Source: CAMYLY01 sp036397755
Lineage (GTDB): Bacteria > Gemmatimonadota > Gemmatimonadetes > Gemmatimonadales > GWC2-71-9
Reading direction: 5' to 3'
NCBI GenBank assembly: GCA_036397755.1
Contig: DASWII010000040.1
Coordinates: forward strand, 1-55,145
DNA length: 55,145 nt
In this document: positions 7,052 through 16,137 of the stretch, piece after piece
How positions within the stretch are numbered: the first letter of the stretch is position 1
Layout of the letters: each line of letters opens with the position of its first letter
Made by a program: the position numbers and the translations under genes
The notes under the pieces: model-generated
Told to the model about the DNA's origin: nothing
Databases searched by the model: none
What the model saw: only the letters and a program-made list of their open reading frames with translations

Positions 7052-8162
7052 CAAACGGGCGCACGCGTTCGTCTCGCTCCGGGGCGGACAGGGTGGCGAG
7101 GAGCCTACCCTCGAGATCGAACACATCAAACGCGAACCCCTCGTTCGTGTAGGTCTCGACCCAGACACGTCCGGTCGGGTCCAGGACGACCTCGCGCGCG
7201 GCTGGGTACGATGTGGGCCGCTCGGGTTCAGATCGACCCTGACATTGTGGTGACGGAATTCCGTCGAACCACTCGCGAAACTCGTCTTGGTAGGTCTCCC
7301 ACACGCCGTCGGGCAACGACGTGGGTGGGCGCACGCGCTCGATCACACGCACCGTGTCCAGCGTCGCATTGAGCACCGCCAGCCGGTAGTCGGCGGTCCA
7401 CATCGAGAGCAAATGCCCCCTCGGCGCGGCGCGTATGATCTCTCGCCCGGCAAACGGATTCCCCCTGAAGTGGATGCCGCCGTCCGATCCCATGCAGGTG
7501 ACCCCGCTCTGCGCCGCCCGCTCGTCACGCGCGGGGAGCACGATGGTATCCGACGGTCCCGTGTGGGTGAAGCGGACATACGCCCGGTCGATGGAGCGGT
7601 CGCGAGGAATGACGATGGGATTGTAGATCTCGTCGTCGGACACGGCTTCGAGCCGCACGTCTCCAGTCAACGCCTGGTGGCGCCAGAGGCCCAGCCATCT
7701 CCCCCGTTTGTCGAACAGGCCGAGACGCGCACCCCGGGGATCGAGCGTCACCACCGTGTCCCCCAACAACGCCACCGAATACAAATCGCGAAACTCGCCG
7801 GGGCCGGCACCCTGTCGACCGAACATCGTCACCAGATTGCCAAGGGAGTCGAACAGCAGCACACGAGACTCGATCCCATCCGCGACGTACACCAAGCCGT
7901 CGGCGTCCGCGGCGAGCGACATGATGCGGCCGAACTGGACGTCCCCGTCCGCCGAGCCCAGGGCGAAGCTCGGGTGCGCCACCCAACGCTCGGGAACGCC
8001 GTCGTTCGACACGTGCACGACTCCCCCGATCGTATCGATGGAGACGGTGGGCATGGCCGCGCGCTCGTCGCCGCTCACGCAGCCGGACGCGGCGCCAACC
8101 AAAGAGAGCAGGGCCTTCAGACCGATCCGCCGGCCCACAATTCGGTGCCTTGACCTCGTCAT
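6963..8162 (-). CDS. Six-bladed beta-propeller lipoprotein (NHL/6-bladed type)
   Basis: 399 aa. The N-terminus is basic, then a hydrophobic stretch ends in AASGC, a plausible lipobox, so the mature protein is probably lipid-anchored. Blade-like repeats follow, e.g. DADGLVYVADGIESRVLLFDS, GRQGAGPGEF and DPTGRVWVETYTNEGFAFDVFD. GxGPGEF with LYVADS-type strands is characteristic of six-bladed propeller proteins common in Bacteroidota and Gemmatimonadota. The function is unknown, probably binding at the cell surface. Start ATG 8162 follows GAGGAAC on the minus strand. Its 3' end is copied at 4527-4615. In the ancestral arrangement this gene probably lay directly upstream of tRNA-Leu. Confidence 0.8.
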   Translation of the reverse strand: MTRSRHRIVGRRIGLKALLSLVGAASGCVSGDERAAMPTVSIDTIGGVVHVSNDGVPERWVAHPSFALGSADGDVQFGRIMSLAADADGLVYVADGIESRVLLFDSLGNLVTMFGRQGAGPGEFRDLYSVALLGDTVVTLDPRGARLGLFDKRGRWLGLWRHQALTGDVRLEAVSDDEIYNPIVIPRDRSIDRAYVRFTHTGPSDTIVLPARDERAAQSGVTCMGSDGGIHFRGNPFAGREIIRAAPRGHLLSMWTADYRLAVLNATLDTVRVIERVRPPTSLPDGVWETYQDEFREWFDGIPSPQCQGRSEPERPTSYPAAREVVLDPTGRVWVETYTNEGFAFDVFDLEGRLLATLSAPERDERVRPFVRGERLYVVAADSLGVQRVEAFRVTQAGR

Positions 8163-8268
8163 CGTTCCTCGCGGGGGGAGACTCTCACAAGGTAGACCAC
8201 GCCGGACACTCCCGTAACGGCCCCCCTGCACTGTTCGTTCCCCTCTTCCCCAATCGGGGTCGCCTATA

Positions 8269-8287
8269 TACTTTGTGTTGCAAAGTA
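8269..8287. promoter_or_regulatory. Perfect dyad TACTTTGTGTTGCAAAGTA overlapping a -10-like box
   Basis: Arms TACTTTG and CAAAGTA are 7-bp exact inverted repeats with a 5-nt spacer. It overlaps the -10-like TATACT at 8267-8272 and ends 20 bp before the DUF4173 start codon. The geometry fits a repressor operator. The cognate regulator is not in the window. Confidence 0.6.
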
Positions 8288-8307
8288 CTTTACATCTGAG
8301 GATTTCG

Positions 8308-9744
8308 ATGACATTCCGACACCCGTTCCGCCTTATCACCACCCTGCTGCTCCTCGGCGCGTTGGGTGACGCCCTGCTGCGCGTCGGCCCCTGGAGCCTC
8401 AACCTCGTGCTCTGGATCACGGCCCTGTCCTTGGTCGTCTTGACCGTCGCGGTCGCTCCCGAGCGGCGCCGACCGGTCGGTCGCTGGCTGCTGCTCGCGA
8501 TCCTCTTCGCCGTGCTGACGATGCTGCGCGACGCCGAGTTTCTCATGTTTTGGAATACCGTCGCGGTATTGGCGTCGCTGACGGCCGCGACGCTCAGCGC
8601 CTCGGGCCTCACGCTGGCGACGGCTCGGGTACCGACCTTCGCCGCGGGTGGATTTCAGGTGGCGCGTCACGTGGCCATCGGCGCGGTGCCGCTCGTGACC
8701 CGCGACCTGGCCTGGCCCGATCAACCCGCACCGGCCGAGCACAGGCGCCGGCGCGCGTGGGCCGTCGGCATCGTCTTGGCAATCCCGGCCGTGGTGGTGT
8801 TCGGCACGCTGTTTTCTTCCGCCGACCCGGTGTTCGCGCGGTTCACCTCATGGCTCTTTGCGTGGGACTTTGAGACCCTCTTTTCCCACGCCTTCCTGAC
8901 GGGGTTCTTCGCATGGATCACCGCGGGCTACCTGCACGGGCTGTTCCGCGCCACGACCCCGGAACCCGTCCACGATCCGCTTGGCGGACGGGCGCAGTGG
9001 ATCACCGTGGCGATTCCGCTCGCCACCGTGACGGCGCTGTTCGCGATCTTCGTCGCCATCCAGGGCACCTACCTGTTCGGCGGCGAGGAATGGTTGCGCC
9101 AATCGGCCGGCGTCGGGTACGCCGAATACGCCCGCAGCGGCTTCTTCGAGTTGGTTGCCGCCGTCACACTGATTGTCCCGCTTCTGCTCGGCGGCCGGTG
9201 GCTTCTGGACACGAGGGACGGCGCGCTCCGACGCTTCCACATGCTGGCCGTTGCACTCCTGGTGCTGGTCGTGTTGGTGGCTGCGTCGGCCATCTGGCGC
9301 ATGCGGCTGTACATGGCCGCGTACGGGCTGACGGAGGACCGGCTCTACGCGACGGCGTTCATGCTTTGGATCGGTGTCGTGCTGGCGTGGTTCGCCGTCA
9401 CGACGCTACGCGAGCAGGGCGAACGTTTTGCGTTCGGAGCGTTCGTGAGCGGCTTGGCGCTCCTCGCTGCCCTCACCGCGATCAACCCCGACGCCATCAT
9501 TGCCCGCACGAATCTCGCACGATCGCGGGCCGGCCTGGAACTCGACGTCAGCTACCTCAGCGGGCTCAGCAGTGACGCCGTCCCGACAGTTCTCGCGGAG
9601 TGGTCCAACCTCACCACCGCGCAGCAGGATACGCTTGAGGCCAAACTGCTGACCCGCGCAACCCGCCACGTGGCGCCCACGGACTGGCGGACCTGGAACG
9701 TCGCGCGACGGCGCGCTCGTGCAGTCTTAGGAGAAAGGCAGTAG
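8308..9744 (+). CDS. DUF4173-type polytopic membrane protein
   Basis: 478 aa with about ten to twelve hydrophobic segments through residue 400 and a soluble C-terminal tail of about 80 residues. The middle part (FSSADPVFARFTSWLF, YARSGFFELVAAVTLIVPLLL, LYMAAYGLTEDRLYATAFMLWIG) matches what I recall of the DUF4173 family, whose biochemical role is unknown. ATG 8308 has GAGGA 6 bp upstream. An operator-like dyad lies over its promoter, so expression is probably repressed under some condition. Its TAG stop is part of the first unit of an octamer repeat. The gene is divergent from the lipoprotein gene. Confidence 0.78.
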   Translation: MTFRHPFRLITTLLLLGALGDALLRVGPWSLNLVLWITALSLVVLTVAVAPERRRPVGRWLLLAILFAVLTMLRDAEFLMFWNTVAVLASLTAATLSASGLTLATARVPTFAAGGFQVARHVAIGAVPLVTRDLAWPDQPAPAEHRRRRAWAVGIVLAIPAVVVFGTLFSSADPVFARFTSWLFAWDFETLFSHAFLTGFFAWITAGYLHGLFRATTPEPVHDPLGGRAQWITVAIPLATVTALFAIFVAIQGTYLFGGEEWLRQSAGVGYAEYARSGFFELVAAVTLIVPLLLGGRWLLDTRDGALRRFHMLAVALLVLVVLVAASAIWRMRLYMAAYGLTEDRLYATAFMLWIGVVLAWFAVTTLREQGERFAFGAFVSGLALLAALTAINPDAIIARTNLARSRAGLELDVSYLSGLSSDAVPTVLAEWSNLTTAQQDTLEAKLLTRATRHVAPTDWRTWNVARRRARAVLGERQ

Positions 9745-9780
9745 GAGGGTCGTAGGGGGGTAGGGTTGTAGGGTGGTAGG
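9741..9780. repeat. 8-bp tandem repeat, consensus GTNGTAGG, five units
   Basis: Units are GTAGGAGG, GTCGTAGG, GGGGTAGG, GTTGTAGG and GTGGTAGG. The DUF4173 stop TAG (9742-9744) is inside the first unit. The strand is G-rich with several GGG runs. Confidence 0.75.
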
Positions 9781-9839
9781 TGACCGCGCGGGTGTGCGGC
9801 TCGCATCGCCGAGCGGCTCGTACTTATCTTGCGCGGCAC

Positions 9840-11627
9840 ATGTCCGACCCGCTTCGACTGCTCGCGCGTGAACGCGCGCTCGAATCGCGACTCTCGATGG
9901 TCGCCGATCGGCTGGTCGGCCACCTCCCCCGCCTCGGCATCGACGAGAACGCCCTCCTCCTCATCTTTGCGCTGATGATCGGGGGCGCCGTCGGACTGGC
10001 GGTGATCGTCTTCTACAAGCTGATCGATCTCGCGCAAGCCGGATCGGTGAGCGCCGTGGGGCGTCTCGAGGGCATCGGCAGCCTCGCGATCCTCGCCGTC
10101 GTCATTGCCGGACTCACACTCGCCCGATGGCTGGTGCGGGTGGGTGCGAAGGACTCGGACGGCGAGAACGTCCCCTCCGTCATGTTGGCGGTCGCCAAGG
10201 GCGGTGGGGTGGTCCACTCGTTCCCCGTCATTATCAAGACGATCGCCACGGCTCTCGCCATCGGCACGGGCGGCGCGGTCGGCGCCGAAGGGCCGGTGGC
10301 CGTGGCCGGGTCCGCGCTGGGGTCGAAAATCGGACGGTTCTTCCGGTCAGGGCCGGCGCGCCTGCGCCTGCTCGTGGCGTGTGGCGCGGCCGCGGGAATC
10401 TCGGCGGCGTTCAACGCGCCCATCGCCGGGGTGTTCTTCTCGCTCGAAAAAGTGATCGGCAGCTTTGGGGTGAGCGCGTTTCCCCCCATCCTGGTGGCCA
10501 GCGTGGTCGCCGCGACGATTGCGCGGGCGGCATTCGGCAACACGCCGGTGATCGCCATCCCAACGGAGTACGCGGTGGGCGCGCCGAGCGAGTTGGTGCT
10601 CTACGCGATCCTGGGAATCGCCTGCGGCGTGGTGGGGGTGGTGTATACCCGCGCGGCCTTTCGGGTCGACGATATCGTCCGCCGCGTCCCGCGGTACTGG
10701 ATCCGCGTGCTGATCGCGGCGGCGGTCGTCGGACTGCTCGGCATGGTGTTCCAGGCCGACCTGTGGGGCCACGGGCACGAGTCACTTTCCATCGAGATGA
10801 TCGGCGCGCGTACGGGCTTGTTTCTTCTCGGACTCACGGCGGCCAAGATCATCGCGACGGCGGCGACGCTGTCGGCGGCGCGCTGCGGCGGCGTGTTCAC
10901 CCCCGCGCTGTTCGTCGGCGCGACGCTGGGCGGAGGTCTCGCGACGGTGCTGCGCGACGCCCTCGGTCTCACGATCATCCCCGAAGCGTTCGCGCTCGTG
11001 GCGATGGCTGGCGTCGTGGCCGCCAGCACCCACGCGCCGCTCACGGCCATCATGATCGTGTTCGAGATGACCAGCGATTACGCACTCGTGCTGCCCCTGA
11101 TGTTGTGCGGGGCGATCGCCTACATCACGGCACGGCGACTGTATCCCCACTCCATCTACTCCGAGTGGCTGGTGCGTCGAGGCGAGGAGATCCATGCCGG
11201 GCGCGATACCGCCATCCTCGGTCGCCTGCGAGTCGGCGACGTCTTCAATCGCAATCCCACCGTGGTGAGCGAGTCGGCCACCGTGGCGCAGATCCTCGAC
11301 GCCATGGGGACGAGCCGGCAGATCGAGTTTCCGGTCCTCGACGAGCAGCTCCACCTGTTGGGTATGATCACCCACGCCGACCTGCGCGCCGTGCTCACCG
11401 ACTCGGAACGGATCGCGCCGATCGTGCTCGCCGGCGACCTCGTGAATCCGCAATTCGAGGCCGTGACGCCGAACGACACCCTCCACGACGCACTCCAGCG
11501 GCTGGCGGTCCGTGGGAGCCACGATATTCCGGTGGTGGCGGACGGCGACTCATCTCGACTGGTGGGCGTGATCGGTCGGGTCGAGATCCTCAACGCCTAC
11601 GACCGCGAGGTCATGCGTGGCCGTTGA
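9840..11627 (+). CDS. ClC-family chloride channel/transporter with C-terminal CBS pair
   Basis: 595 aa. After about 35 residues the protein has the ClC membrane core. GTGGAVGAEGPV carries the gating glutamate of the GxEGP signature. GIACGV and the CGGVFTPALFVGATLG segment correspond to the GxFxP filter loop, and AGVVAASTHAPLTAIMIVFEMT lies near the core end. The last 140 residues contain two CBS domains (VGDVFNRNPTVV... and VNPQFEAVTPNDTLHDAL...), which usually bind adenosine nucleotides and gate transport. It is probably a Cl-/H+ antiporter or chloride channel of the inner membrane. No Shine-Dalgarno is seen; TATCTT lies 9 nt before the ATG, so the mRNA may be nearly leaderless. Confidence 0.92.
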   Translation: MSDPLRLLARERALESRLSMVADRLVGHLPRLGIDENALLLIFALMIGGAVGLAVIVFYKLIDLAQAGSVSAVGRLEGIGSLAILAVVIAGLTLARWLVRVGAKDSDGENVPSVMLAVAKGGGVVHSFPVIIKTIATALAIGTGGAVGAEGPVAVAGSALGSKIGRFFRSGPARLRLLVACGAAAGISAAFNAPIAGVFFSLEKVIGSFGVSAFPPILVASVVAATIARAAFGNTPVIAIPTEYAVGAPSELVLYAILGIACGVVGVVYTRAAFRVDDIVRRVPRYWIRVLIAAAVVGLLGMVFQADLWGHGHESLSIEMIGARTGLFLLGLTAAKIIATAATLSAARCGGVFTPALFVGATLGGGLATVLRDALGLTIIPEAFALVAMAGVVAASTHAPLTAIMIVFEMTSDYALVLPLMLCGAIAYITARRLYPHSIYSEWLVRRGEEIHAGRDTAILGRLRVGDVFNRNPTVVSESATVAQILDAMGTSRQIEFPVLDEQLHLLGMITHADLRAVLTDSERIAPIVLAGDLVNPQFEAVTPNDTLHDALQRLAVRGSHDIPVVADGDSSRLVGVIGRVEILNAYDREVMRGR

Positions 11628-11691
11628 CGGCGAGGATCGGCGGACGTACCGTCTGTCCCGTCGGGCCGGTCACCACGCTGGAGCACTCACC

Positions 11692-13143
11692 ATGCGGAGC
11701 AGGATCGACGACATGACGGCGTTTCGTTGGAGGGCGGCGCTGGCGCTCGGGATGATCCTGGCGCCGGCGGCGGCGACCGCGCAGGGGTTTCAGATCAACG
11801 AGCACGGGATGTGCGCGACCGGACGCGGCGGCACCGGAATCGCGCTTCCCTGCGGCGACGGGTCATCGATCTGGTTCAACCCGGCCGGTATCGTCGGCGG
11901 GACGGGCATGACCCTCGGTGTCGGTACCCATTTCGTGGTGGCTGGGGGGGCCTTCACCGACGATTTCACCGGACGGGAAACGGATCTCCAGAACGGCGCC
12001 ATCCCCGTTCCACACGTCTACGCGACCTACGGAGTCTCGGATCGGCTCGCGTTCGGGCTGGGCGCGTTCGTGCCGTACGGGCTGGGAACCGAATGGCCGG
12101 CGACCTTCGCGGGTCGCTACCTCGGGTATGACAACTCCCTGTTTTCTATCTACGTGCAGCCCACCATCGCGATCAAACCGCACCCGATGATCTCAGTGGG
12201 CGCCGGAGTCGACGCCATCGTCAGCACCGTGCGACTCACCCAGCGCATCGACCTCTCTTCCCAGATCGTGGACGAAGCGACCGGCACGACCTTCGGACAA
12301 CTCGGCATCCCCCCGGGCACGGACTTCGCGAGCGTGCAGCTCAGGGGCACCGGGGCCATGAAATTCGCCGCCCACGTCGGCGTGATGCTCCGGCCCACCG
12401 AATGGCTGCGGTTCGGCGCGCGCTACTTGAGCGGCGCGCGGATCGTCTACGCGGGTCGCGTCGATTTTCAGCCGGTGCCGACCGGCGTCGTGCTCCCGCC
12501 GGGCAATCCCATATCGCTTGCCGAGCCGTTGCTTCCGGACGACCAACCCCTTCCGCTGGATGACCTGCTCGGTACGCTCGGGCTCTTCCTGCCCGGCGCG
12601 CCGCTGGCGGATTCCACCGGCACGGCCTCGATCGCCATGCCGCAGCAGTTCCGCCTCGGTGCCGCGGTGCGCGTTCGGCCCGGTGTGTGGGTCATGGCCG
12701 AGTGGCATTGGACCGACTGGAGCGCGTACGACGAAGTCCCAGTCGATTTCGACAATCCCCTGACCCCCGACCTCACGGTGGATGGGAGTTACGTGGACGT
12801 GCATACGTTCAAGGGCGGCGTCGAGTGGGAACCCAACGAGCGTTGGACGGTGCGTGCGGGCTACTTGAGGCACGCGGGGGCCTCGCCGGACCACAATGTC
12901 ACGCCCCTGCTGCCCGAAGGCGATCGCAACGCCTTCTCTGGAGGGGTGGGGCTGAAGCTGAGCGAGCGCCTGATGCTCGACGTCGGTTACCAGTTCATCC
13001 GGCAAGACCACCGTCGCGGGCGCGTGGTGGACCCGCCGCCGGGAGCGACCCCCCAACAGGTCGTGGACAAGGTGAACTCGGGACTTTTCACGTTCAGCGG
13101 ACACCAGATTGGGGCCACCATGACCTTCAGGCTCTTCCGATGA
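11692..13143 (+). CDS. Outer-membrane protein of the OmpP1/FadL/TodX transport family
   Basis: 483 aa. A signal peptide ends AATAQ, directly followed by GFQINEHGMCATGRGGTGIA, which matches the FadL-family plug start (GFQINEQGARALGMGGA in typical members). Further family blocks are SSIWFNPAG and the C-terminal FSGHQIGATMTFRLF, which ends in Phe-Arg close to a barrel-terminal aromatic. The likely role is uptake of hydrophobic molecules across the outer membrane. ATG 11692 has GGAG 8 nt upstream; ATG 11713 is an alternative giving a shorter signal peptide. It overlaps the SGNH gene by 4 bp (ATGA), so both are translated together. Confidence 0.88.
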   Translation: MRSRIDDMTAFRWRAALALGMILAPAAATAQGFQINEHGMCATGRGGTGIALPCGDGSSIWFNPAGIVGGTGMTLGVGTHFVVAGGAFTDDFTGRETDLQNGAIPVPHVYATYGVSDRLAFGLGAFVPYGLGTEWPATFAGRYLGYDNSLFSIYVQPTIAIKPHPMISVGAGVDAIVSTVRLTQRIDLSSQIVDEATGTTFGQLGIPPGTDFASVQLRGTGAMKFAAHVGVMLRPTEWLRFGARYLSGARIVYAGRVDFQPVPTGVVLPPGNPISLAEPLLPDDQPLPLDDLLGTLGLFLPGAPLADSTGTASIAMPQQFRLGAAVRVRPGVWVMAEWHWTDWSAYDEVPVDFDNPLTPDLTVDGSYVDVHTFKGGVEWEPNERWTVRAGYLRHAGASPDHNVTPLLPEGDRNAFSGGVGLKLSERLMLDVGYQFIRQDHRRGRVVDPPPGATPQQVVDKVNSGLFTFSGHQIGATMTFRLFR

Positions 13144-14387
13144 GCGCGCGGCACCGGCACACCACAGCCCGCGCTCGCGGGATCCTGACGGCCCTCGCCG
13201 TTCTGTCCGCGGCGGCGTGTAACGACCAGGCACTCCAGCCCTACGTTCCCGAGGCTGGGGAGCTTTTCGCCCGGTACGTGGCGATGGGAAACAGCATCAC
13301 GGCCGGCTTTGAATCTGGCGGCATCAACGACAGCACCCAACAGCATTCGTACGCCGTGCTGCTGGCCGAGGCCTTCGGACTCGAGATCGGCGAGACGTTC
13401 TCCTATCCGTCGCTGGCCATGCCGGGCTGCCCACCACCGCTGACGAACGTGTTCACGCAGACGCGCGTGGCACCGGGCTTGTGTTTTACGAGGTCCGCCG
13501 ACGTGCCGCCGTTCCTCAACAACGTGGCCGTGCCGGGCGCCGCGGTGCTGGATCTCATCTCGAATCTGGCGCCGGAAAGTTCACCCAACGCGCTGACCAC
13601 CTTCTTCCTCGGCGGGCGCACCCAGGTGCAGGCGGCGCGGGAGATCGACCCCACGTTCGTGACGATCTGGATCGGCAATAATGACATCCTGGGCGCCCTG
13701 TTTGCCGCCGACGCTGGCGGTGCCGCAAGCATTCTCTCCACCACGGAGTTCGCGGACCGATACTCCGCGATGATGGACAGTGTGGATGCCCTCGGGACGG
13801 TTCGCGGCGGTGTGTTGATCGGCGTGGTGCAGGTCCTGTTCGCGCCGTATGCCACGAGCGGACCGGCATGGGCCGCCGCGGCGGAGAGCATGCCGTCGCT
13901 GACCGTGGCCGACAACTGCCTGGACATGGTGGCGATTCCCGGGAGCGCCTACACGGCGGTGCCGCTCGTCCCGTTCCACGTCGGCGCACCACTTTTCGCC
14001 GCGGCGGCGGAGGGAACGCCCACGACGGTGGACTGCTCGGGCCCGGAAGCGATCACGGCCGACGAGGCGGCGAACATGTTCACGACCGTGGCCGCCTACA
14101 ACGTCGCGATCGCGGAGGAAGCGGAGGCACGCGGCTGGGTGTTCTGGGACCCCAACGAACTCCTCAGCCAGGTGCTGGACGACCCCGCCCAGATTCGCCC
14201 CTTCCCGGCGTTCGATCCGGCGGATCCTCAACACGAGTCGGCTCCATTCGGCACGGCGCTCTCGCTGGACGGCATTCATCCGAGCGCCGCCGCACACGCA
14301 CTGATCGCTCAGGCGCTGGGCGACGCGATCGACGACCACTACGGCGCGAACATCTCCCTCATGCTCGCCGCCAACCGCGATCGCTAG
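13140..14387 (+). CDS. SGNH/GDSL-type hydrolase lipoprotein
   Basis: 415 aa. The N-terminus ends LSAAACNDQ, a lipobox, so the product is likely a lipoprotein. SGNH blocks are visible: GNSITAGF (block I, with GNS in place of GDS), WIGNNDILG (block III) and DGIHPSAAAHALIAQ (block V, catalytic Asp/His). This points to a secreted esterase or lipase. It starts inside the stop of the FadL-like gene, suggesting cleavage of lipids or esters outside the membrane and import of the product by the porin; that pairing is inference. A hairpin follows the stop. Confidence 0.85.
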   Translation: MSARHRHTTARARGILTALAVLSAAACNDQALQPYVPEAGELFARYVAMGNSITAGFESGGINDSTQQHSYAVLLAEAFGLEIGETFSYPSLAMPGCPPPLTNVFTQTRVAPGLCFTRSADVPPFLNNVAVPGAAVLDLISNLAPESSPNALTTFFLGGRTQVQAAREIDPTFVTIWIGNNDILGALFAADAGGAASILSTTEFADRYSAMMDSVDALGTVRGGVLIGVVQVLFAPYATSGPAWAAAAESMPSLTVADNCLDMVAIPGSAYTAVPLVPFHVGAPLFAAAAEGTPTTVDCSGPEAITADEAANMFTTVAAYNVAIAEEAEARGWVFWDPNELLSQVLDDPAQIRPFPAFDPADPQHESAPFGTALSLDGIHPSAAAHALIAQALGDAIDDHYGANISLMLAANRDR

Positions 14388-14397
14388 CCGCCGCCGC

Positions 14398-14417
14398 GGG
14401 CTCACCTTGGTGAGCCC
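14398..14417 (+). terminator. 9-bp hairpin after the SGNH gene, no U-tract
   Basis: GGGCTCACC, TT, GGTGAGCCC is a perfect stem directly after the stop at 14387. There is no run of T downstream, so termination efficiency is uncertain. The right arm overlaps the -35 of the next promoter. Confidence 0.5.
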
Positions 14418-14435
14418 ACGGCGTCCCGGTAGATT
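14407..14435 (+). promoter_or_regulatory. Putative promoter TTGGTG-17 bp-TAGATT
   Basis: TTGGTG at 14407-14412 and TAGATT at 14430-14435 are spaced 17 bp. The start ATG at 14446 is only 10 nt after the -10, so the transcript would have almost no leader. Confidence 0.45.
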
Positions 14436-14445
14436 GCCCGCGGTA

Positions 14446-16134
14446 ATGATCGCCGTGAACTCCATAGCTGCGCGCTCGGGCCGACCGCCCCACCGCCGCA
14501 CGGTCGGCCGCCTGTCGCCCGTCGCGCTGTTCATGCTGTTGGCGGCGGTGCCGACCTCACCGGCCGCCGCGCAGTACCCCGACGCCTGGGTGGTCCCCAA
14601 GGGCGCGCTCAGACTGGGCTTCGAACCGCGCTACGACAGCCACGGCGAGGTGTTCGACTCCAACGGTGTGTTGCGGCCACTGGGCGCATACCTGTCCGAC
14701 ACCGCCTTGGGTGTGCGCCTCATCCCGACGCTCCTCCCAACGCAGCTGGCGCTCCGCGGCATCACGCTGGACACCACGCTCACGCTCAACGCCGGCGCCT
14801 TCCGCACGTCGCTCGACGCCGACGTCCGGCGCATCCCGCTGAGTCTGGCGTTCGGGATCACCCGCCGCCTCACCGTCACGGCGATGATCCCTTTCGTCAC
14901 GACACGGGCACAGGCGCTCGTCTCGCTCGACACGGCCGGAGGGGTCGGGTGGAACCAGGCGGCGCCGGACGCCGGGAACGCGGCGGCGGCCGGACAGATC
15001 CAGTCGTTGCTCGCTGAGTTGGAGAGCGCCGCCGCATTCATCGACGCACAGGTCGCGGCGAACGGGTACGACTGCCCGGCAGGCCCCACGTGCGACGAAG
15101 CCCGAGCGCTGGTATCCCGAACGCGTTCGGTCGCCATAGACGTCAGTGCGATGAGTGGCGTGACGTCGGGAGGCGTGAGCGGCACACTGCTGCCGCCGTT
15201 TGCCCCGCTGGCAACGTCGCCGGAAGGGTTGGCCGTGGTCGCCGAGCTGCAGGCCCTGTCGGCCGATCTCCAGACCTTCGGCGCGGCGGGGCTTGCCGCC
15301 TCGCTGCCGCTGCCTACGTCCCCGCTTGGCGAGGACGACTTCGCGAGCCTGCTCGGCGATTCGGCCTACGGCTACCTCGCGTCCCCAATTGGGTTCCACT
15401 CGTTCAACAAGCGGCTGGGGGACGCGGAGGTGGGACTGCGGTACGGTCTGATTCAAAACGATCGGCTGCGTACGGTCGTTGCCGCCACGGCCCGGCTGCC
15501 CACGGGTCAGCGGGACGCGCCGAACCACTATACGGATCTCGGCACGGGCGACAGACAGACGGACGTGGAGCTTCGGCTGGAAACGGTATGGCAACCCGGC
15601 ATCATCGCGGTGGCGTTCGACGTCTCCTACACCCTGCAGTTGGGAGACAACCTCGTGCGCCGGGTGGCGCCGTTCACCGCTCCGCTGGCGACCGCGCTGG
15701 CCGAGACCACCGTGCAGCGCAACTTGGGAGACATCCTCCGGCTGGGGCTTTACCCGTCGCTCCGGCTGAGCGACGGCTTCACCGCCTACGCGTCGGCGTC
15801 ATACCTCAAGAAGACGGCGGATCGCTATGTCCTGCCGAGCGGATTCGACGTGCCGCTGGAGGCCGGCGGGCCCGTGACGGCCGCTGATCTGTCGTTGGGA
15901 ACGGACTGGCACACGCTGAGTTTCGGCGCCGGTGTCTACTATCGCTCGGTGGGCGCACGCGGCAGCACCGCCCTGCCCGTCGAGGCCGGCATCGACTACC
16001 GGAGCGCGTTCAGGGGATCGGGCGGCCTGGCGCCCAAGACCTCCACGGTGAACATCTTCCTGCGATTGTACTGGCGCCTGTTCGGAGGACCACCCGCCGC
16101 CGAGACCTCGACCGATCCGGGCGACGCGCCGTAG
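14446..16134 (+). CDS. Predicted secreted outer-membrane beta-barrel protein, unknown function
   Basis: 562 aa. A signal peptide ends SPAAAQ and the mature start is YPDAWVVPKGALRLGFEPRYDS. The C-terminal half alternates hydrophobic and polar residues in barrel-like strands (DAEVGLRYGLIQNDRLRTVVAATARL, TDVELRLETVW, IIAVAFDVSYTLQLG), and the protein ends NIFLRLYWRLFGG plus a short acidic tail. I recognise no named family. It sits downstream of the FadL-like/SGNH pair and convergent with recN, 3 bp away. It could be a transport or anchoring barrel. Confidence 0.7.
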   Translation: MIAVNSIAARSGRPPHRRTVGRLSPVALFMLLAAVPTSPAAAQYPDAWVVPKGALRLGFEPRYDSHGEVFDSNGVLRPLGAYLSDTALGVRLIPTLLPTQLALRGITLDTTLTLNAGAFRTSLDADVRRIPLSLAFGITRRLTVTAMIPFVTTRAQALVSLDTAGGVGWNQAAPDAGNAAAAGQIQSLLAELESAAAFIDAQVAANGYDCPAGPTCDEARALVSRTRSVAIDVSAMSGVTSGGVSGTLLPPFAPLATSPEGLAVVAELQALSADLQTFGAAGLAASLPLPTSPLGEDDFASLLGDSAYGYLASPIGFHSFNKRLGDAEVGLRYGLIQNDRLRTVVAATARLPTGQRDAPNHYTDLGTGDRQTDVELRLETVWQPGIIAVAFDVSYTLQLGDNLVRRVAPFTAPLATALAETTVQRNLGDILRLGLYPSLRLSDGFTAYASASYLKKTADRYVLPSGFDVPLEAGGPVTAADLSLGTDWHTLSFGAGVYYRSVGARGSTALPVEAGIDYRSAFRGSGGLAPKTSTVNIFLRLYWRLFGGPPAAETSTDPGDAP

Positions 16135-16137
16135 CCG

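Noticed and set aside
9741..9780. G-quadruplex or regulatory element
   Set aside because: G-runs are explained by the octamer repeat; no independent evidence.
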